64,000 nucleotides of DNA, taken from NCBI RefSeq assembly GCF_012927185.1, contig NZ_JABBGB010000002.1, positions 62,001-126,000 of the forward strand. Reading direction: 5' to 3'. Every line of letters starts with the position of its first letter. Within the stretch, counting starts at the first letter, position 1. Positions 63,114 through 64,000 of this stretch are shown piece after piece. The position numbers were made by a program, and so were the translations under genes. Below the pieces are notes generated by a model that did no database searches, had not been told where the DNA came from, and was given only the letters and a program-made list of their open reading frames with translations. This stretch comes from Pseudoflavitalea sp. G-6-1-2. Its GTDB lineage: Bacteria; Bacteroidota; Bacteroidia; Chitinophagales; Chitinophagaceae.

Positions 63114-63211
63114 TTTCAGCATGTATTTTATGCAGGTTTTTCTTACGCTAAAGTTCTGTGCAGACGGGCGTTTGCACAAATACTGATTCTGCGTTGCAAC
63201 GATGAATGGGG

Positions 63212-64000
63212 TTATTTTTTTTCAAGCCTGCGGATCTTTTCTCTGATGCCCTGCTGCTCCGTAACTGTTTTGGCAAGCGCCAATGCATTCTCAAAACTTT
63301 CAGCGGCCCTGGTTGCATCGAGTTGAGTGTACAACTCACCCAGCAATATCCAGTAGAAGTGATTGCGGCTGAGATTAAGTTCCAGCGCAGGTTGCAGCGC
63401 AGCAGATGCACCGCTTACTTTGTACAGGGCATAGAGCCTGTTCAGTGCAACGGATGAAGAGAAGTTGATAGATAGCAACTGATCGTAGAGTTGCAGTATC
63501 TCCTGCCATTTTTCTTTTGTGTCGGATTTGATGCAGTGGAGCGAAGCTATGCGCGCTTCGATATGATACGAGCTGAGGTATTGCCCGGTGGCGGCTATTT
63601 GAAGATAATGGATGCCCTGATGTATGAGGTTGGCATCCCAGAGCGACTCATCCTGCTGATCGTAAAGGACCAGGTTTTCATTCTCATTCTGCCTGGCATC
63701 GAACCGCGATGCATGGAAACACATCAGGGCAATCAGTGCGTTTGTTTCCGGCAGATTGGTCTTGTCGTATTCAGTGAGCAGCAGTCCAAGTTTCAGGGCT
63801 TCCACACAGAGTTCTTTCTGCAGAATTACATCCTGTGTTTTGGAGTAGTACCCTTCATTGAAAAGCAGGTAGATGATATGGAGTACGTTGCGGAGTCTTT
63901 CGGGCAGAACTGCTTCGGGCGGAAATTCAAGACTTATTTTTTCTTCCCTCAGTTTTTCCTTTGCTCTGAATAGTCGTTTGTTGATGGTTTCTTTATTGCT
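63212..64000 (-). CDS. ECF RNA polymerase sigma factor with DUF6596 C-terminal domain (5' end outside the window)
   Basis: An open frame of 263 codons runs from the window edge to a stop at 63212; the start is not included. The visible part begins NKETINKRLFRAKEKLRE, the end of sigma region 4, followed by VLHIIYLLFNEGYYS, SRFDARQNENENLVLYDQQDESLW and a TPR-like C-terminus. This is the signature of the ECF subgroup with a DUF6596 domain, in which the C-terminal helices replace an anti-sigma factor as the sensor. In other genomes such genes are often next to a YCII-related (DGPF) protein gene, which here would lie outside the window. Confidence 0.9.
   Translation of the reverse strand, partial: SNKETINKRLFRAKEKLREEKISLEFPPEAVLPERLRNVLHIIYLLFNEGYYSKTQDVILQKELCVEALKLGLLLTEYDKTNLPETNALIALMCFHASRFDARQNENENLVLYDQQDESLWDANLIHQGIHYLQIAATGQYLSSYHIEARIASLHCIKSDTKEKWQEILQLYDQLLSINFSSSVALNRLYALYKVSGASAALQPALELNLSRNHFYWILLGELYTQLDATRAAESFENALALAKTVTEQQGIREKIRRLEKK

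Noticed and set aside
1-64000. CRISPR arrays, tRNA or rRNA genes, insertion sequences, phage genes
   Set aside because: No regularly spaced repeats, cloverleaf-like segments, transposase or phage protein motifs were seen in any gap or frame.

Overview
This window reads as chromosomal DNA of a Bacteroidota bacterium, most likely a Chitinophagaceae relative (a family-level inference). The evidence is two SusC/SusD outer-membrane uptake loci, an ECF sigma/FecR pair, many AraC, HxlR, LacI and Crp/Fnr regulators, LytS/LytTR signalling, Bacteroidota-type -7 promoter elements (TAnnTTTG) and weak ribosome binding sites. I see no rRNA, tRNA, CRISPR array, insertion sequence or phage gene. Coding density is high; most gaps are under 150 bases. 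Left part (1-9.0 kb): one minus-strand locus, ECF sigma factor - FecR anti-sigma - SusC (with STN signalling domain) - SusD - DUF4843 lipoprotein - PKD-like lipoprotein, the last running off the window. It looks like a sigma/anti-sigma controlled outer-membrane importer without visible glycosidases. Middle left (9.2-30.7 kb): stress, detoxification and housekeeping-type genes, each beside its own regulator: a secreted two-domain protein, a TPR lipoprotein, HxlR plus imine-reductase-like dehydrogenase, a MacB-type permease, secreted DJ-1/PfpI protein plus Crp/Fnr regulator, AraC plus two short-chain dehydrogenases, Nudix, cupin/HxlR pair, S41 tail-type protease, MFS exporter/HxlR pair, SulP anion transporter, methyltransferase/Crp pair. 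Several of these gaps hold clear dyad operators. Centre (30.7-51.6 kb): a complete polysaccharide utilisation locus. A LacI regulator is divergent from an operon of nine tightly spaced genes: SusC, SusD, DUF5017 surface lipoprotein, two large related alpha-toroid proteins of unrecognised family, an SGNH esterase, a GH3 glycosidase with PA14 insert, an FAD-dependent oxidoreductase fused to beta-sandwich domains, and a sodium:solute symporter. A double LacI-type operator sits in the divergent gap and a strong terminator ends the operon. This is the best candidate for an undescribed system: glycan capture, deacylation, cleavage by two unassigned enzymes, GH3 trimming, import, and a probable cytosolic redox step. 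Right part (51.8-64 kb): an outer-membrane barrel protein followed by a LytS-type kinase and LytTR regulator, small secreted or cytosolic proteins, the truncated remnant of an endonuclease/exonuclease/phosphatase gene, an AraC regulator and nitrilase sharing an identical upstream 12-mer, a second TPR protein paralogous to the one at 10.7 kb and sharing its upstream element, two secreted hypotheticals, a membrane-anchored AraC regulator and, cut by the window edge, an ECF sigma factor with a DUF6596 C-terminus.
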